DNA from: Candidatus Dormiibacterota bacterium
GTDB taxonomy: Bacteria > Chloroflexota > Dormibacteria > Aeolococcales > Aeolococcaceae
Direction: 5' to 3'
Assembly (NCBI GenBank): GCA_003153505.1
Contig: PLZA01000014.1
Location: 176,915 to 240,914 of the forward strand
DNA: 64,000 bases
In this document: positions 26,361 through 40,146 of the stretch, piece after piece
Numbering within the stretch: position 1 is the first letter of the stretch
How the letters are laid out: every line of letters starts with the position of its first letter
Notes under the pieces: model-generated
Database searches by the model: none
What the model was told of the DNA's origin: nothing
Seen by the model: only the letters and a program-made list of their open reading frames with translations
Made by a program: the position numbers and the translations under genes

Positions 26361-27692
26361 ACGCGATCCTGCGCGGCGTCCGCGTCATCGACCCGCTCGG
26401 GCGTCTCGATGCCGCCGGCCAGGATGTCTGGGTCGACGGCGGGAAGATCCTCGCCATCTATCACCACATCGAGGCTGCGGGTGTGCCCGTCGTCGACCTC
26501 ACGCCCGCAGATGGTGCTGACGCGTGCGTCCTCTGCCCGAGCTTCATCGACCTGCACGCTCACCTGCGCCAGCCCGGTGACGACGAGGCGGAGACGCTGG
26601 AGAGCGGATCGCGCGCAGCTGCCGCGGGCGGCTACACCCACGTGGTGGCCATGGCCAACACCATGCCCCCGATCGACACCCCGGAACGGGTCGCCGAGGC
26701 ACGGCTGGCCGCGAGCAACCTACCGGTGTCGATCCTGCAGGTCGCCGCGCTCACCCTCGGACTCGAGGGCGTGGCATTGGTCGACATCCGCAGGTGCATC
26801 GAGGCGGGGGCGGTCGCTCTCGGCGATGACGGTCGCAACGGTGTGTCCCCGCGTCAGCTCGCGATCGCGCTCGCGGAGACCGCGCATCTCTCGCGTGCGG
26901 TCTTCGTGCATCCGGAGGACGAGGAGATGATCGCCCAGGCCAACGCGACCCAGGGACCGGTGACCAGGAGCCCCATCCGGCCCGTTGCGACCGAGACGCG
27001 CGCAGTGAATCTCGCGATTCGCGCGCTCTCCCACGCGCGCACCGGAAACCTGCACCTCCAGCATCTTTCGTGCGAGGGCTCGGTCGCCTCGCTGCGGCGC
27101 GCACGCCATCAGGGCCTCGCGGTGAGTGCCGAGGTCACCCCCCATCACCTGTCGATGTGGGTCCCTGTCGCGGAGGAGCCGGATCCGCAGGCGCTGCGCA
27201 AGGTCAACCCGCCGTTGCGTGCCGAGCGCGACCGCGTCGCCCTGGTGCAGGCCCTGCGCGAAGGTCTCATCGAGGCGGTGGCCACCGACCACGCTCCGCA
27301 CCGTGCCGCCGAGAAGGCATTGGCATACGGCGACGCCGCGCCCGGCATGATCGGACTCGAGACGGCGCTCGCGACGTGCATCACCATTGGTGGCATGGGA
27401 GGGGAGTGGCTGGCGACGCTCGTCGAGCGAATGACCGTTGGGCCGTATCGGATTCTCGGTCCCGGGTCCGGCATCCCCGAGCCCCGCCTGCGCATCGGCG
27501 AGGCGGCCACGTGCACGCTGTTCGACCCTGCGGCGGAGTGGACGGTCGGAGCGAGCCCGCTGCAATCGCGATCGCGCAACACGCCGCTCCTCGGCGCCAC
27601 GCTCCGCGGCACCGTGCTGCTCACCATGTCCGGCGGTCACGTCATCCACCGGGATCCGGCGCGCGTGCCGGTGACCTCGGAGCAGGTGGGAA

Positions 27693-27700
<8 letters not shown>
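26357..27700 (+). CDS. pyrC: Dihydroorotase
   Basis: 447 aa amidohydrolase, class I size. Cyclises carbamoyl-aspartate to dihydroorotate. Metal-ligand HxH is His67-x-His69 in FIDLHAHLRQPGDDEAET; GGYTHVVAMANTMPPID, HLSCEGSVASLRRAR, VTPHHL and the catalytic Asp in ATDHAPH are all in place. GTG start coupled to pyrR. Its end overlaps the start of the carA part of the next gene by eight bases. The C-terminal RSRNTPLLGATLRGTVLLTM strand is the usual composite beta domain. Confidence 0.95.
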
Positions 27701-32332
<4,632 letters not shown>

Positions 32333-32336
<4 letters not shown>

Positions 32337-33181
32337 CCGCCGATCTCAGCAGGGCCGCGCTCGAGACCGGCGAGGTGCTCGTCGTCGAGCGGTTGGGTGG
32401 CGGGCTCCTGGAGCTGGTGGCGCGGCTGCCGCATCTCGCCGCCAACGCCATGCCGGGGACATTTGCGCAGCTGCGCTGCGGCACGAGCACGACGCCGCTG
32501 CTTCGACGCCCGTTCAGCGTCGCGTGGACCCATGACGACACCTGCGGCTTCGTCTTCGAGGCAGTCGGCGCAGGCACCCGGCTGTTGGCAGCGCTGCAGC
32601 CCGGTGATCCCCTCGACACGCTTGGTCCCCTCGGGAACGGCTTCAGCGTCGTTGACAGCGGGTCGGTGGTCTGTGTCTCCGGCGGACTCGGGTGTGCTCC
32701 CTTCCCGCTGCTCATCAACGCGCTGCGGCGCCGCGGCGTTGAAGACATTCTTGTCTTGAACGGAGCGCGCACCGCCACCCGTCTCTACCCGGCGGAACGC
32801 TTTGCTCGACCTGCGGTTCCGGTAGTCGCCGAGGCAACCGATGACGGCACTCGCGGGCATCATGGCCCGGTCACCGAGCTGCTCCAGCAGGCGTTGAGCT
32901 CGCGCCCCACGGCGATCTATGCATGTGGCCCGAACGCGATGCTCGGCGCGGTGATGGGAACGCTGCTCGAGTCGGGAGCCGATCTGCCGCCGACTCTCGA
33001 GGCGTCACTGGAAGCCCCGATGGGTTGCGGTTTTGGCACGTGTCTCGGCTGCGCGCTGCCGGTGCTCGGCGAGGACCGGGTCACCGTCTGGAAGCTCTGT
33101 TGCACCGACGGGCCAGTGATGCCGATGCGCGACGTGGACTGGGATGGGCTCCGCGCCCTTCCCGGAGCTGACGTCGCATGA
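32333..33181 (+). CDS. pyrK: Dihydroorotate dehydrogenase electron-transfer subunit (PyrK)
   Basis: 282 aa. Ferredoxin-reductase-like protein carrying FAD and a [2Fe-2S] cluster. The FAD site LLRRPFSVAWT, the NAD site VVCVSGGLGCAPFPLLINAL, and the C-terminal cluster ligands in MGCGFGTCLGCALPV plus KLCCTDGPV are visible. It passes electrons from dihydroorotate via PyrD to NAD+. GTG 32333 overlaps the carAB stop by four bases, and the end overlaps pyrD by four. Its presence shows the dehydrogenase is the NAD-linked class 1B type. Confidence 0.94.
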
Positions 33182-34050
33182 CTGAGAATGCACCCGGCAG
33201 CGTCGATCTCGGGCGTGGTCTGACCCTCCCGAATCCGGTCGGCCTGGCGAGCGGGACCGCCGGGTACGGCTTCGAACTCGAGCAGTTGATCGATATCAAT
33301 CGGCTTGGTGCCCTGTACACGAAGGGCACCACCATGGACGCACGCGCAGGGAACCCACCGCCACGCGTCGCCGAGACCGGCGGCGGGATGCTCAACAGCA
33401 TCGGTCTCCAGAATCCCGGTGTCGATTCGGTCGCAACCACCTACGCGCCGCGCTGGACCGGTTGGTCGATCCCGATCATCGTCAACATCGCCGGTGGCTC
33501 CGTCGATGAATATGTGCACTGCGTCTCGGTCCTCGAGCCGGTCTCCGAGGTCGCCGGCATCGAGCTCAACATCTCGTGTCCCAACATCGCCCAGGGGCTG
33601 GACTTCGGCCGCGACCCCGCGGAGGCGGCGCGGCTCGTGGCAGCGGTCCGCGCGGTCACGCAACGCTGCGTCATCGTGAAGCTCAGCCCGAATGTCACCG
33701 ACATCGCCGCGGTGGCACGCGCGGTCGAGGACGCCGGCGCGGACGCGGTGTCGGCTGTGAACACCTACATCGGCAGGAAGATTCACCGGGCAACCGGACG
33801 GTCGGTCCTGCCGCTCGGTACCGGTGGCCTCAGCGGGCCGGCAATCCAGCCACTGGCGCTCGCGGCAGTCGCTGCGGTCTGCGCCGCCGTGCACATACCC
33901 GTGATCGGCGTGGGTGGCATCATCGACGCGGCGTCGGCGCGGGACTTCCTGATCGTCGGAGCCTGTGCGGTCCAGGTCGGAACCGCGACGTTTGTCAACC
34001 CGGAGACCGCCCTGCAGGTGCTTGACGGTCTCCGGGTTGACGACTACTGA
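33178..34050 (+). CDS. pyrD: Dihydroorotate dehydrogenase, class 1B catalytic subunit
   Basis: 290 aa FMN TIM barrel. Oxidises dihydroorotate to orotate with PyrK. LTLPNPVGLASGTAGYG start, catalytic Cys about residue 134 in ELNISCPN (Cys rather than Ser, as in class 1), AVNTYIGRK and the phosphate-binding GTGGLSGPAIQPLAL / VIGVGGIIDA loops. Last gene of the pyr operon in the window; pyrE and pyrF, needed to finish UMP, are not here. Ends 13 bases before the convergent amtB gene with no obvious terminator. Confidence 0.95.
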   Translation: MTENAPGSVDLGRGLTLPNPVGLASGTAGYGFELEQLIDINRLGALYTKGTTMDARAGNPPPRVAETGGGMLNSIGLQNPGVDSVATTYAPRWTGWSIPIIVNIAGGSVDEYVHCVSVLEPVSEVAGIELNISCPNIAQGLDFGRDPAEAARLVAAVRAVTQRCVIVKLSPNVTDIAAVARAVEDAGADAVSAVNTYIGRKIHRATGRSVLPLGTGGLSGPAIQPLALAAVAAVCAAVHIPVIGVGGIIDAASARDFLIVGACAVQVGTATFVNPETALQVLDGLRVDDY

Positions 34051-34063
34051 CTGACGGCGCGCC

Positions 34064-35467
34064 TCAGACCGGGGAGCCGGCCTCCACCGGCGTCGGGCTC
34101 AGGTGGCCGTTGAGCGACATCACCGGCTCAGGCGGCTCCATGTCGATTGCCACCTCACCGTGGAGCAGCAGGTCGCCCACCTCGAGCTCCTGGTCGGTCA
34201 TGCGCAGCGGCACGATGAGTCCGACGAGCTTGATCACGATGAACGTGGCCACCGCGTCGTACACGATGATGAAACCAAGCGCGATCGCCTGGAGCAGCAG
34301 CTGCTTCGCATTGCCGTAGACGAGGCCGGTCACGGCAACCGACGCGGTTCCGGCGGTTCCCACGTACACGATCATGTTCGGCGAAGCGAGCACGCCGGTC
34401 ATGAGACCGCCGAACGCTCCCGCGACGCCGTGCGTGTGGAAGACACCGAGGGTGTCGTCGACTCGCCCGGTGAAGAGCTTGGTCTTGCCGAGGTAGTTCA
34501 TGGACAGCCAGGGCAGGACGCCGGCGCCGACGCCGATCGCGAATGCCGCGTAGGCGTTGACATAACCGGCTCCGGGGGTGATCGCGACCAGGCCGGCGAT
34601 CATGCCGCTGATCATGCCGATGATGGTCGGCTTCTTCAGGAAGAAGATGTCCATGGTCATCCAGACCAGCAACGCCGTGGCCGTGCAGAGATGCGTGTTG
34701 AGCACGGCCGCCGATGCATCGGCGTTGGCGAAGTACGGGTCACCGCCGTTGAAACCGCTCCAGCCGAGCCAGAGGAGTCCGCCGCCTGCAACCGCCATCA
34801 TGATGTTGCTCGGCGTGTTGTTCTGCCGGTCCTTCAACATGCGTGGACCGATCACCGCCGCAGCAACGAACGCTGACACTGCGGCTGCCACGTGAATCAC
34901 GTAGCCACCGCTGTAGTCGACGGCGCCGAGGGAGCCAAGCCAGCCGCCGCCCCAGAGGCTGAAGGCTCCAACCGAGTACACGAGGGTGATCCAGAGCGGG
35001 ACGAAGAGCGCCCACGCCCGGAAGCTGATGCGGCCCAGCAGCGCGCCGCCCAGGATGATCACGGTGATGGTCGCGAACACGAATTGGAAGTACACGAGCG
35101 ACGACATCGGGAAGCGCAACGCCGGGATCAATCCGGTGAGCAGCGGGATGCTCGCCTGCTGCTCGAGGTCACTCGCTCCGGCCACCGGGTGGGGTATGCC
35201 GACGAATGTCGTCGCGGCTCCGCCGATGTGCAAGGGGCTCCCAAAGGACATGTCGTACGCGAAGAACATCCATATGACGAGTGTCATCGCGAACGCGTAG
35301 ATCACCATCAGCGCTGAGTTCACGGCGAATTTGCGCTTCATCAACCCTGCATAGAGGATCGCGAGACCGGGGATGCTCATGATCCCGACCAGCGTCGCCG
35401 ACGTCAGTTGCCAAGCGGTATCCCCTTGGTTGAGCCAGCTTGGAGCCTCGTTCAGGGCCGACAACAT
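34064..35467 (-). CDS. amtB: Ammonium transporter AmtB
   Basis: 467 aa with eleven predicted membrane helices and an outside N-terminus. Signatures: GLAILYAGLMKRKFAVNS, twin pore histidines in SGGYVIHVAAAVSAF and DDTLGVFHTHGVAG, and ITPGAGYVNAYAAFAIG. A trimeric channel for NH4+/NH3 uptake. The cytosolic C-tail (about 420-467) is of normal length, so GlnB/GlnK gating is possible, although no glnB gene is adjacent. GAGGTGAGG lies about eight bases before ATG 35467. A glutamate dehydrogenase that could use imported ammonium is at 52286-53554. Confidence 0.96.
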   Translation of the reverse strand: MLSALNEAPSWLNQGDTAWQLTSATLVGIMSIPGLAILYAGLMKRKFAVNSALMVIYAFAMTLVIWMFFAYDMSFGSPLHIGGAATTFVGIPHPVAGASDLEQQASIPLLTGLIPALRFPMSSLVYFQFVFATITVIILGGALLGRISFRAWALFVPLWITLVYSVGAFSLWGGGWLGSLGAVDYSGGYVIHVAAAVSAFVAAAVIGPRMLKDRQNNTPSNIMMAVAGGGLLWLGWSGFNGGDPYFANADASAAVLNTHLCTATALLVWMTMDIFFLKKPTIIGMISGMIAGLVAITPGAGYVNAYAAFAIGVGAGVLPWLSMNYLGKTKLFTGRVDDTLGVFHTHGVAGAFGGLMTGVLASPNMIVYVGTAGTASVAVTGLVYGNAKQLLLQAIALGFIIVYDAVATFIVIKLVGLIVPLRMTDQELEVGDLLLHGEVAIDMEPPEPVMSLNGHLSPTPVEAGSPV

Positions 35468-35534
35468 AGCGATACCTCACCTCTAACTCTGTTGATGTGC
35501 GTGAGCAGCCACATGTGCCTTGCACGGAACTTTG

Positions 35535-35633
35535 TCAGAGGAGCGCGCGGGGTTCTTCGGCCGCGACGCACAGATCCGAAGCCCGGCGCCTGTACGCCGT
35601 GCACGAGTCACAGTGGTCGAAGTGCACAGACAC
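35535..35633 (-). CDS. Possible 32-residue cysteine/histidine-rich miniprotein
   Basis: A short frame from GTG 35633 reads SVHFDHCDSCTAYRRR and then ASDLCVAAEEPRALL. A CxxC pair with nearby His-Asp-His and a third Cys is zinc-knuckle-like. Codons are GC-rich at third positions. It lies in the 186-base gap between the GGDEF-EAL gene and amtB on the same strand, and its start falls inside the hairpin that follows the GGDEF-EAL stop. No family recognised; it may be chance. Confidence 0.3.
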   Translation of the reverse strand: MSVHFDHCDSCTAYRRRASDLCVAAEEPRALL

Positions 35634-35655
35634 CCCGGCCGAGTGGCCCGGGGTC
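35629..35655 (-). terminator. GC-rich hairpin at the end of the GGDEF-EAL gene
   Basis: GACACCCCGGCC, GAGT and GGCCCGGGGTC form an 11-12 base imperfect stem overlapping the stop codon of the cyclic-di-GMP gene. No T-run follows, so it would be an atypical terminator. Confidence 0.4.
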
Positions 35656-38008
35656 AGACGGCGGTGCGGAGGTAGTTGGGGAACTGGGCGACGGGCTCGG
35701 CGCTCGTCACGTGCAGCGTCGGGAGGGTTGCCGAGGTCTCGAACTCCTGGGCCGGCACCGGTCTGCCGGTGAAGTAGCCCTGCGCACGGTCGCAGCCCAG
35801 CAGCGCGAGCAGCTCGAGCGTCGCGAGGGTCTCGATCCCCTCGGCAACCACCACCAGCCCGAGCGCGTGCCCGAGCTCGATGGTGGCGCGCACCAGCTTC
35901 ACGTCCTGCTCGCGCCCACTCGTGCTCAGCCCGCTGATGAAGGTGCGGTCCAGCTTGAGCTCCGTGATCGGCAGGCTCCCCAGGTAGGCAAGCGAGGTGA
36001 ATCCAGACCCGAAGTCGTCGATCGACACGCCGAGGCCGAGCCCGCGGAGCTCCTCGATGACGCTCTGGCAGGCGGCGAAGTCCCGGATGATCGTGGTCTC
36101 GGTGATCTCCAGGATGAGTGCGGCGGGGGGCACACGGTGGCGACGCAGCGCTGCACGCACGACGTCGATGAATCCCGGGTCGAGAAGGTTGGACGAGGAG
36201 ACGTTCACCGACATGGCGATGCGACGTCCCGCGGCACGCCACGTCGCGCACTGAGCGGCCGCCTGGTCGAGCACGAGACGGGTCAGCGGCCCCATGAGAC
36301 CCGCCTCCTCGGCGAGGGGCAGGAATTCGAGGGGCGGGATCAGGCCGAGGCGCGGATGCGGCCAGCGCACCAACGCCTCGGCGGCGACCGTCTCGCCGTT
36401 GCGCAGGTCCACCTGGGGCTGGTAATGCAGGACCAGGCGCTCTCCTTCGACGGCAGCGCGCAATTCCTCCACCAGTGCCAGGCGGTTGCCGCCGTCGTCG
36501 ATGGCTGGTGTGTACACCTCATACGACTGATGCGTGAGCTTGGCCCGGTACATGGCGACGTCTGCACAGCGCATCAGCCCGACGCTGTCGGTCGCGTCGG
36601 CGGGCGCCGCGGCGATCCCGATGCTCGCGCTGATGCGGACGCTCACGCCGTTGAGGACGAAGGGCTGCTCGAGGAGCGCGGTGAGCCGTCTGGCGAGGCC
36701 GGTGGCATACGACGGATCGCTGTCGATGAGCAGGGCGCCGAGCTCATCCCCGCCGATCCTGACCAGGACATCGGATTGACGTAGTGAGCTGGTGAGTCGC
36801 GGTCCCAGTTGCTTGAGCAGCTCATCTCCCGCGGAGTGCCCGAAGGAGTCGTTGATCTCCTTGAAGTGATCGAGGTCGACGAAGAGGAAGGCCATGCCGC
36901 GCGACGGGGTCGAGAGGTCGGCGAGCTCTTCGAAGTAGGCGTCGAGCAGGGCCGTCAGCTGGCGGCGGTTGCCCAGGCCGGTGAGCTCGTCGGTCACGGC
37001 CTGGCGGTGGCGTTCCTCGGTCAGCGCGCGCAGGCCGCGGACCGACACTGCCAGGCGCACCCAGACCACCACGAGCGTGGCGGTGGCCAGTGCGACGGCC
37101 ACCTGGATGACCTCATGCTGGACGGCGCCCAGGAACAGGATCACGAGACCCGCCAGCGCACCTCCTCCGGGGAGGAGGAAGCCGGGGAGCTTGGCGCCCT
37201 CCAGCAGCTCACGCCGTCCCGGCGGAACCCAGACCGAGATCGACATCAGCGTGATCGCGATCGGCCAGGCGATACCGTTGAAGACGACCCCGACCTGTGC
37301 GGTGGATCCGAGCAGGTTGAACGTGTCCCCAATCCCGTTCACGGCACAGGCGGTTGCGAACAGCAGCCAGGGCAGGCGCCGCCCCGGCAGGATTGCCGTG
37401 CCGCCGACGACCAGCGCGAGGAGGATGACGTCACCGATCGGGTAGACGAGATCGACCGCGACGCCGAACGCGTCGCCGCCGACGGATCTGAAGACGGCAT
37501 GGAAGGTGAAGGCGGCGCAGACGGCCGCGGCGCCGAGGCCGGCGATCGCGCCGTCGAGCCAGGTCGCAGGCAGCAGCTGCTTGATCTCCTTGCGGAGCAT
37601 GAGCACGATCGCGACGTACGCGAGGGGATAGAAGCAGGCGTAGAAGAGATCGGCGAGTGAGGGGGCCGCCACGCTGGTTCCACCCCACGCCTCGGCAGTG
37701 AGCACGATATCGCCGCACGCCCAAAAAAGCACGGCACTCCCCAGGACGATCGGAATCGCCCGTCCCGGCGCCCCGCTGAAACCGCGAGCGAGAAGCAGCA
37801 GGCCGAGGATGATCTCGTAGGCGGCCACCCCCCAGCCATCGATCCACGGCCAGGTCTCGCCGGCCGACCGCACCATCAGGGAGATGATGTAGGCGGCCAG
37901 CAGCGTGGCCATGACCGCGTAGACGACCCACAGCGCCCTCGGGGCCGGCCCGGACGCTCTGAGGAATGTCGGGAGTGCCCGCCTCTCTCGAGGGGCCGCG
38001 GTACTCAC
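35654..38008 (-). CDS. Membrane GGDEF-EAL cyclic-di-GMP enzyme
   Basis: About 784 aa from GTG 38008; the frame is open to 38173. About ten hydrophobic helices fill residues 25-310 (MASE-like sensor), then a GGDEF domain with RIGGDELGALL near residue 420 (GGDEL variant, otherwise intact DLDHFKEINDSFGH), then an EAL domain: AAEALVRW near 543, NVSSSNLL, LEITETTII, IDDFGSGFTSLAYL, LKLDRTFI, VAEGIET. All residues I associate with phosphodiesterase activity are present; cyclase activity with GGDEL is possible. It makes and/or degrades cyclic-di-GMP at the membrane. Start uncertain because no ribosome-binding site stands out. Divergent from the GNAT gene. Confidence 0.9.
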   Translation of the reverse strand: MSTAAPRERRALPTFLRASGPAPRALWVVYAVMATLLAAYIISLMVRSAGETWPWIDGWGVAAYEIILGLLLLARGFSGAPGRAIPIVLGSAVLFWACGDIVLTAEAWGGTSVAAPSLADLFYACFYPLAYVAIVLMLRKEIKQLLPATWLDGAIAGLGAAAVCAAFTFHAVFRSVGGDAFGVAVDLVYPIGDVILLALVVGGTAILPGRRLPWLLFATACAVNGIGDTFNLLGSTAQVGVVFNGIAWPIAITLMSISVWVPPGRRELLEGAKLPGFLLPGGGALAGLVILFLGAVQHEVIQVAVALATATLVVVWVRLAVSVRGLRALTEERHRQAVTDELTGLGNRRQLTALLDAYFEELADLSTPSRGMAFLFVDLDHFKEINDSFGHSAGDELLKQLGPRLTSSLRQSDVLVRIGGDELGALLIDSDPSYATGLARRLTALLEQPFVLNGVSVRISASIGIAAAPADATDSVGLMRCADVAMYRAKLTHQSYEVYTPAIDDGGNRLALVEELRAAVEGERLVLHYQPQVDLRNGETVAAEALVRWPHPRLGLIPPLEFLPLAEEAGLMGPLTRLVLDQAAAQCATWRAAGRRIAMSVNVSSSNLLDPGFIDVVRAALRRHRVPPAALILEITETTIIRDFAACQSVIEELRGLGLGVSIDDFGSGFTSLAYLGSLPITELKLDRTFISGLSTSGREQDVKLVRATIELGHALGLVVVAEGIETLATLELLALLGCDRAQGYFTGRPVPAQEFETSATLPTLHVTSAEPVAQFPNYLRTAV

Positions 38009-38132
38009 CGGAGCAGCTTTGCCGATCTCGTGTTGAATTCCGGTTGCGACTGTGGAACGACAATCACCTCTGGCCGCAAAAATCACGGGCAGACCGGCCG
38101 GCCCGGATGTGCACTCACCCAGGAGGCGAGGA

Positions 38133-38636
38133 ATGGAACCAGATGCCCTGCCGGAGGTGGGCATCGTGACCACCGACGCACAGGTTCGGCGCCTGCTGCC
38201 GCTGATGCGTGCCTACTGCGACTTCTACCGGGTCAGCCCCGCGGACGGCGCGTTGCTCGCCATGTCCCGGGCGCTGATGGCCGACCCGGCCCGCGAGGGC
38301 GTCCAGTTGCTCGCGAGCCAGGGTGGCCATGACGTCGGCTTCGCGACGCTCTTCTGGAGCTGGGAGACGACGACCGCAAACCGCATCGGCGTCATGAACG
38401 ACCTGTTCGTCAGCGCGACCTCACGCGGGCACGGGGTCGCATCGATGCTCATCCAGGCGTGCCTCGAGCGCTGCCGCGCGCACGGCGCGGCACGCATGAC
38501 GTGGCAGACCGCACCTGACAACCTGGCCGCTCAGGCCGTGTACGACCATGTCGGGGCGACCCGAGAGACCTGGGTCGACTACTGGGTCGAGACCGGCGTG
38601 CTCCCCACGGCCGCACGAGATTCGGAGCCAGGCTAG
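38133..38636 (+). CDS. GNAT-family N-acetyltransferase
   Basis: 167 aa. Acetyl-CoA-binding motif A: LFVSATSRGHGVASMLIQAC; motif B region DNLAAQAVYDHVGAT. Transfers an acetyl group from acetyl-CoA to an amine; substrate unknown. ATG 38133 has AGGAGG at good spacing, which rules out the longer frame. It ends 10 bases before an ATP-grasp ligase gene, whose putative -10 box overlaps this stop codon. Pairing with a ligase hints at modification of an amino acid or peptide (inference). Confidence 0.88.
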   Translation: MEPDALPEVGIVTTDAQVRRLLPLMRAYCDFYRVSPADGALLAMSRALMADPAREGVQLLASQGGHDVGFATLFWSWETTTANRIGVMNDLFVSATSRGHGVASMLIQACLERCRAHGAARMTWQTAPDNLAAQAVYDHVGATRETWVDYWVETGVLPTAARDSEPG

Positions 38637-38639
38637 GCT
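38634..38639 (+). promoter_or_regulatory. Putative -10 box (TAGGCT) for the ATP-grasp gene
   Basis: TAGGCT ends seven bases before ATG 38647; its first three bases are the stop codon of the GNAT gene. Confidence 0.45.
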
Positions 38640-38646
38640 GCTGCGA

Positions 38647-39897
38647 ATGCCCAGAGTCATGCTCATCCTGCCCACCTCGACGTACCGCGCGACGGCCTTT
38701 CTGCATGCCGCGACGGAACTCGATCTCGACGTGGTGGTCGCATCGAATGAGGCGCCGACACTGGCGGCGCTGATGGAGGGCCGCATCCTCACACTGGATC
38801 TGCGCCGACCTGACGAGTCGGGGGACCGCGCAATCGACTTCGCCGCTCGCTGGCCGGTCGACGCCGTCGTGGGAGTCGACGAGGCGTCGGTCATGACCGC
38901 CGCGACCATCGCAGAACGTCTCGGCGTCGCGATTCGCAATCCCGTTGCCGCGGTCGGGGCGACACGGGACAAACGCTTGCTGCGCAAGCGTCTCACCGCT
39001 GCGGGCCTGGAACAGCCCCGTGTCGCGGAGATCGACATTGAGGCGGACGAGCGCACGCTTGCCGCCGCGGTCCGTGTGACCGGCCTGCCGTGCGTCGTGA
39101 AGCCGGTGGATCTGGCCGCCAGTCGCGGCGTCATCCGTGCCGACACCCGAGCTGACGTCGAGCGCGCGGTGCAGCGGGTGGGAATCCTTCTGCGCAATAT
39201 CTGCACCGACGGGTCAACGCCGCCGCTGATCGTCGAGACGTACGTGGATGGCGCTGAGATCGCTGTCGAGGGGCTCGTGCGAAACGGGCGGGTCGAGGTT
39301 ATCGCCTTATTCGACAAGCCGGATCCGCTCGTCGGTCCGTTCTTCGAGGAATCGATCTATGTCACGCCGTCGCGACTCGACGCGGCGTCGCAGCGCGCCG
39401 CGATCGGCGTGGTGAGCGATGCGGTGTCAGCGCTGGGACTGCGCCAGGGACCGATCCATGCGGAGATCCGGATGCGCGGCGAGACACCCGTGCTGATCGA
39501 GGTGGCCGCGCGCTCCATCGGCGGCCTCTGCTCGCAGGTCATCCGGCTGGTATGCGCCGACGCACCGGATGAGCTCCGGTCGCTCGAGAACGTGATCCTT
39601 CGCCAGGCATGTGGACTGCCACTGGGCGCGATCGAGCTCTTCGATGCTGCGTCCGGCGTCTTCATGTTGCCCGTCCCGGCCCGGGGCGTCCTTCGGGGGG
39701 TGAGCGGCATCGATCTGGCCATGTCGGTCGAGGGCATCACCGGTGTGACCATCTCCGTCCCGCTGGGTGAATGGTTGACGCCCCTCCCGGAGGGTGATCG
39801 ATATCTGGGTTTCATCTTTGCGAGGGGCGACGCGCCCGACGCCGTCGATGGCGCGCTCCGTCAGGCGCAGTTGCAGCTCAGCGTCGATATTTCGTAG
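38647..39897 (+). CDS. ATP-grasp carboxylate-amine ligase (L-amino-acid-ligase-like)
   Basis: 416 aa. Pre-ATP-grasp domain (1-105: MLILPTSTYRATAFLHAA, VVGVDEASV), ATP-grasp core (TRDKRLLRKRL, PCVVKPVDLAASRGVIRAD, ETYVDGAEIAVEGLV) and metal ligands in HAEIRM and VLIEVAARSIGG. The C-terminal ~90 residues (GVFMLPVPARGVLRGVSGI onward) resemble the LAL_C2 domain of L-amino acid ligases such as BacD. It would join a carboxylate, activated as acyl phosphate, to an amine. Product unknown. Leaderless-looking start behind TAGGCT. Confidence 0.88.
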   Translation: MPRVMLILPTSTYRATAFLHAATELDLDVVVASNEAPTLAALMEGRILTLDLRRPDESGDRAIDFAARWPVDAVVGVDEASVMTAATIAERLGVAIRNPVAAVGATRDKRLLRKRLTAAGLEQPRVAEIDIEADERTLAAAVRVTGLPCVVKPVDLAASRGVIRADTRADVERAVQRVGILLRNICTDGSTPPLIVETYVDGAEIAVEGLVRNGRVEVIALFDKPDPLVGPFFEESIYVTPSRLDAASQRAAIGVVSDAVSALGLRQGPIHAEIRMRGETPVLIEVAARSIGGLCSQVIRLVCADAPDELRSLENVILRQACGLPLGAIELFDAASGVFMLPVPARGVLRGVSGIDLAMSVEGITGVTISVPLGEWLTPLPEGDRYLGFIFARGDAPDAVDGALRQAQLQLSVDIS

Positions 39898-40023
39898 CTT
39901 CTCGGGATGCCGAATGTCGTGGAACGCGCTGCTCACCCATCGGGTTCGCGTGCGCTCGGGTGCCGAGATCGACGCGGGGTGCTCGGCTGGCTCACCACCG
40001 CATACGGCGAGGCGGTCTGACGG

Positions 40024-40094
40024 TGCCCCCTGGAGGAATCGAACCTCCCTCAACCGGTTAAAAGCCGGCTGCTCTACCGATGAGCTAAGGGGGC
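40024..40094 (-). tRNA. tRNA-Lys (anticodon TTT)
   Basis: Minus-strand cloverleaf: acceptor GCCCCCT pairs with AGGGGGC, D arm GCTC/GAGC, anticodon stem GCCGG/CCGGT with loop CTTTTAA (anticodon TTT), T arm GGAGG/CCTCC with loop TTCGATT, discriminator A. The bases after the discriminator read CCG, so the CCA end is not encoded. Reads AAA and AAG lysine codons. Confidence 0.97.
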
Positions 40095-40104
40095 CGGACC
40101 CAGG

Positions 40105-40110
40105 ATTGTA
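40105..40110 (-). promoter_or_regulatory. -10 box (TACAAT) for tRNA-Lys
   Basis: TACAAT on the minus strand ends 10 bases before the mature tRNA 5' end, near-consensus and well placed. Confidence 0.6.
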
Positions 40111-40132
40111 TTGCCGCCCATACGCGACGCCC

Positions 40133-40138
40133 TACCAT
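40133..40138 (+). promoter_or_regulatory. Putative -10 box (TACCAT) for the acyltransferase gene
   Basis: TACCAT ends eight bases before GTG 40147, with no ribosome-binding site between; supports that start over the upstream in-frame ATG at 40111. Confidence 0.45.
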
Positions 40139-40146
40139 CGGCACCT

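Noticed and set aside
34103..34876. 257-codon plus-strand frame opposite amtB
   Set aside because: His/Asp/Glu/Arg-rich antisense of membrane-helix codons; amtB motifs are unambiguous.
39427..40053. Minus-strand frame beginning MREVRFLQGA
   Set aside because: This start is the translated shadow of the tRNA-Lys gene, a well-known artefact; the rest is antisense to the ATP-grasp gene.
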